A DNA stretch of 7,932 nucleotides from the NCBI GenBank assembly GCA_016184445.1, contig JACPCT010000005.1, forward strand, positions 1 through 7,932, written 5' to 3'. Origin of the DNA: Candidatus Tectimicrobiota bacterium (GTDB taxonomy: Bacteria; UBA8248). The notes under the pieces were generated by a model. That model was not told the origin of the DNA, ran no database searches, and saw only the letters and a program-made list of their open reading frames with translations. The stretch's first letter is position 1. The number at the start of each line of letters is the position of its first letter. This document shows, piece after piece, positions 6,527 through 7,932 of the stretch. A program made the position numbers and the translations under genes.

Positions 6527-6870
6527 GGTTTGCCCCTTTCCAGAGGATAGGCGGTCACCAGCCGCGGCGCCTCCTCGCCCGCCTCGATGAACCACACCGA
6601 GCGGACGGCCGGCGCCCGTCCATCCGGCGCTTCCATTATACCTTCGACCACGTAGCGCGTCCCGAACGGGGATTCCTCCACCGCGGCGACTTCGCGCTCC
6701 GCCGCATGCCTGCGTAGCGCACGGGCCAGAACATCCGGGGCGTCCGCCGTGAAGCCGAAGGCTTGGAAGAAGGCCGCCTTGTGTCGTCCGTCCCGGTGGG
6801 CCGCCGAGAGAAGATAGCCGGAAACTTTTTCCTCGGGGACCTCGGCGGCGTCCGCCCCGGGGAGCTTCAT
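6523..6870 (-). CDS. DUF6883 family protein
   Basis: 115 residues, biochemical function not known to me. Recognisable family features: N-terminal MKLPGADAAEVPEEKVSGYLL, with the helix-forming segment HRDGRHKAAFFQAFGF (25-40), a strand TRYVVEG (71-77), and a C-terminal RSVWFIE...PRLVTAYPLE (90-111). The pattern of an N-terminal HKxxFF helix followed by a small sheet ending in VTAYP recalls small RNase-toxin folds (BECR type); that is speculation. ATG 6870 has an AGAGGA site seven bases upstream. The upstream 134 bases to the HNH gene show no clear promoter or terminator. DUF6883 genes are, to my knowledge, often found just before DUF4926 genes, as here, so the two probably work together. Confidence 0.88.
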   Translation of the reverse strand: MKLPGADAAEVPEEKVSGYLLSAAHRDGRHKAAFFQAFGFTADAPDVLARALRRHAAEREVAAVEESPFGTRYVVEGIMEAPDGRAPAVRSVWFIEAGEEAPRLVTAYPLERGKP

Positions 6871-7004
6871 GCCTCTTTCCTCTCACTTCCCGGCGGGCCT
6901 CGGGAATATCCCTTGCCACGCGGAATGGCGCCGAAACGGGCCAGCAGGGGCAAGCAGGCTGAGATAGGTCCCTGAGAACTTGTAACTCGGACAGCAGCGG
7001 GCCA

Positions 7005-7667
7005 TCAAAGCCTTACATTTCCCTTCCTCATCTCGCCTCTCGTATCCGCGAATACCAGAAATGTCACGGTGCCACCCCAGAAACCGAGAACCCAAACAAA
7101 AATTGCTCCGTCACTCTCATCCCGGGCACATCGGTACACGAATACTCCTTCGTCTCCTACAGCCCGGAGGCGCGAAATCTGAAAAAATCTAGCGGGAAGA
7201 ATTTCCAGAATCTGATTGGGGTCTTGCCAAAAGAAAGAAAATTCCGTGCCGGGAGGAAGAACCTCCTTGTACTCCTCCCAGGTGAGCGCCTTGACCAAGC
7301 GGACAGCGAACGCATGTATCTTCTCGGCTTCTATCGGAACGCCATAGGCGAGTCCGCCTTCCGGGTTAGGAAAGAGGTCCAACCTTTCTTGAAGCTCTCG
7401 CCGTAGCCTCGCGTTTTTGCGAAGAGTAGATTCATGGACGACGTTTTCCCACAGAGATCTACCCAAGGGCGTACTGTAGGCTTCGGCGGGAAGCACCAAC
7501 GCGACTTTCATGAACTCGTCATCCTTGCCCAACTCCTTGTGGCATGCTTCGCAAGCGGGAACCGTGACAAGATTCAGCCGTTTCGCCCCGGGCGGGAACA
7601 TACATCTGGGAGGCGCATGGTCCTTTGTATTGCCTTCTCTCGTTCCGCAATAGACGCATAGGGCCAT
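7005..7667 (-). CDS. HNH-endonuclease-type zinc-finger protein
   Basis: 220 residues from ATG 7667. The N-terminal 55 residues carry an HNH/treble-clef pattern: CVYC (4-7), KDHAPP with the presumed catalytic H17, NLVTVPACEACHKELGKDDEF (32-52) with the second cysteine pair C39/C42. In many relatives CxxC is followed by N; here it is H43. The rest (60-220) has no motif I recognise. It is rich in aromatic residues and predicted mixed alpha/beta, and may set substrate choice. The start at 7667 fits the family (zinc finger at the very N-terminus) and has GGAG seven bases upstream. ATG 7808 in the same frame would add 47 residues of different composition, and the frame stays open to the window edge. 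Visibly more AT-rich than all neighbours, suggesting recent acquisition. Likely a DNA-cutting enzyme of mobile or defence origin, but target and partners are unknown. Confidence 0.75.
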   Translation of the reverse strand: MALCVYCGTREGNTKDHAPPRCMFPPGAKRLNLVTVPACEACHKELGKDDEFMKVALVLPAEAYSTPLGRSLWENVVHESTLRKNARLRRELQERLDLFPNPEGGLAYGVPIEAEKIHAFAVRLVKALTWEEYKEVLPPGTEFSFFWQDPNQILEILPARFFQISRLRAVGDEGVFVYRCARDESDGAIFVWVLGFWGGTVTFLVFADTRGEMRKGNVRL

Positions 7668-7932
7668 GCCCGGCTCCGCTCTTGGGCAGCCGGTCTTTGA
7701 CAAAAGAGGGCGGGATGCACCTCCTTCCCTTATCAATTCCCCTCTGCAAAAATACACCACCCCCGGCGCCGCGGCGTCGAACATCGCCATCCGCTCGTCC
7801 TCGCTCATCCAGGACTTGCGGAGAGGGGGGGCGAGGGGCCAGCTTTTCCGGACAGCGGCGGCGGGCTGCGGGGGCAGGTTTCGGGCCAGCCTCGCGGATT
7901 GCCCCGAAAATGCCGGAACCTGCGCGAATTTG
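7668..7932. other. Right-edge region without a confident gene
   Basis: The HNH frame continues upstream without a stop to the window edge (reading RKSW, then MSEDERMAMFDAAAPG from 7808). That stretch is high-GC, low in recognisable structure, and could be a non-coding leader, an N-terminal extension or the tail of a broken older gene. Composition switches from AT-richer to GC-rich around 7750-7770. A near-perfect anti-16S sequence AAGGAGGTG (minus strand 7726-7718) has no well-placed start codon in the HNH frame. I see no promoter I would defend. Confidence 0.4.
7874..7923. repeat. Imperfect inverted repeat near right edge
   Basis: Arms GCAGGTTTCGG (7874-7884) and CCGGAACCTGC (7913-7923) pair over 11 positions with one G-T wobble, separated by 28 bases. 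It lies upstream of the HNH gene in GC-rich DNA. Role unknown; it could be an operator, a transcript hairpin or part of a repeat continuing outside the window. Confidence 0.4.

Noticed and set aside
6871..7004. Terminator after the HNH gene
   Set aside because: Only a weak bulged stem (GTCC-GAG with CTC-GGAC on the minus strand, around 6969-6991) and no T run; cannot be called.
1..7932. CRISPR array, tRNA, rRNA or insertion-sequence transposase
   Set aside because: No spaced direct repeats, no tRNA cloverleaf or rRNA signature, and no transposase motifs seen on either strand.

Overview
The window is from a GC-rich bacterial chromosome. By eye most of it is about two-thirds G+C, apart from an AT-richer island near the right end. 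The solute-binding protein has an ordinary cleavable signal peptide with no lipobox cysteine, which suggests a Gram-negative (diderm) host. GTG starts and strong GGAGG-type ribosome sites recur. I cannot name a genus or phylum from the sequence.

Layout: (1) 1-4717, minus strand: a branched-chain-amino-acid/amide (HAAT/Liv) ABC transporter operon, transcribed livH - livM - substrate-binding protein - livG - livF. livF runs off the left edge. A perfect 14-bp GC-rich hairpin sits between the binding-protein gene and livG. (2) 4718-5021: a divergent intergenic region with candidate back-to-back promoters. (3) 5022-6238, plus strand: a cytosine-deaminase-like (CodA/AtzC-type) amidohydrolase. It is broken near 6034 by an apparent deletion of about 73 bases that also shifts the frame. 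(4) 6237-6296: a perfect palindrome overlapping the amidohydrolase stop codon, followed by a good rho-independent terminator for the minus-strand genes to its right. (5) 6296-6870, minus strand: a tightly coupled pair of small genes, DUF6883 then DUF4926, with an ATGA overlap. (6) 7005-7667, minus strand: an AT-richer HNH-nuclease-type gene whose frame stays open upstream to the window edge. (7) 7668-7932: no convincing gene, one imperfect inverted repeat.

How the parts fit: LivH and LivM form the membrane channel, LivG and LivF are the ATPases, and the secreted binding protein delivers the ligand. The divergently transcribed amidohydrolase suggests the imported compound might be an amide or N-heterocycle that was, before the gene broke, hydrolysed inside the cell. 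That link is inferred from position only. The right third (DUF6883/DUF4926 and HNH) looks like unrelated accessory DNA. The most notable points are the disrupted amidohydrolase with a substituted active site, the coupled DUF pair, and the composition break at the HNH gene.
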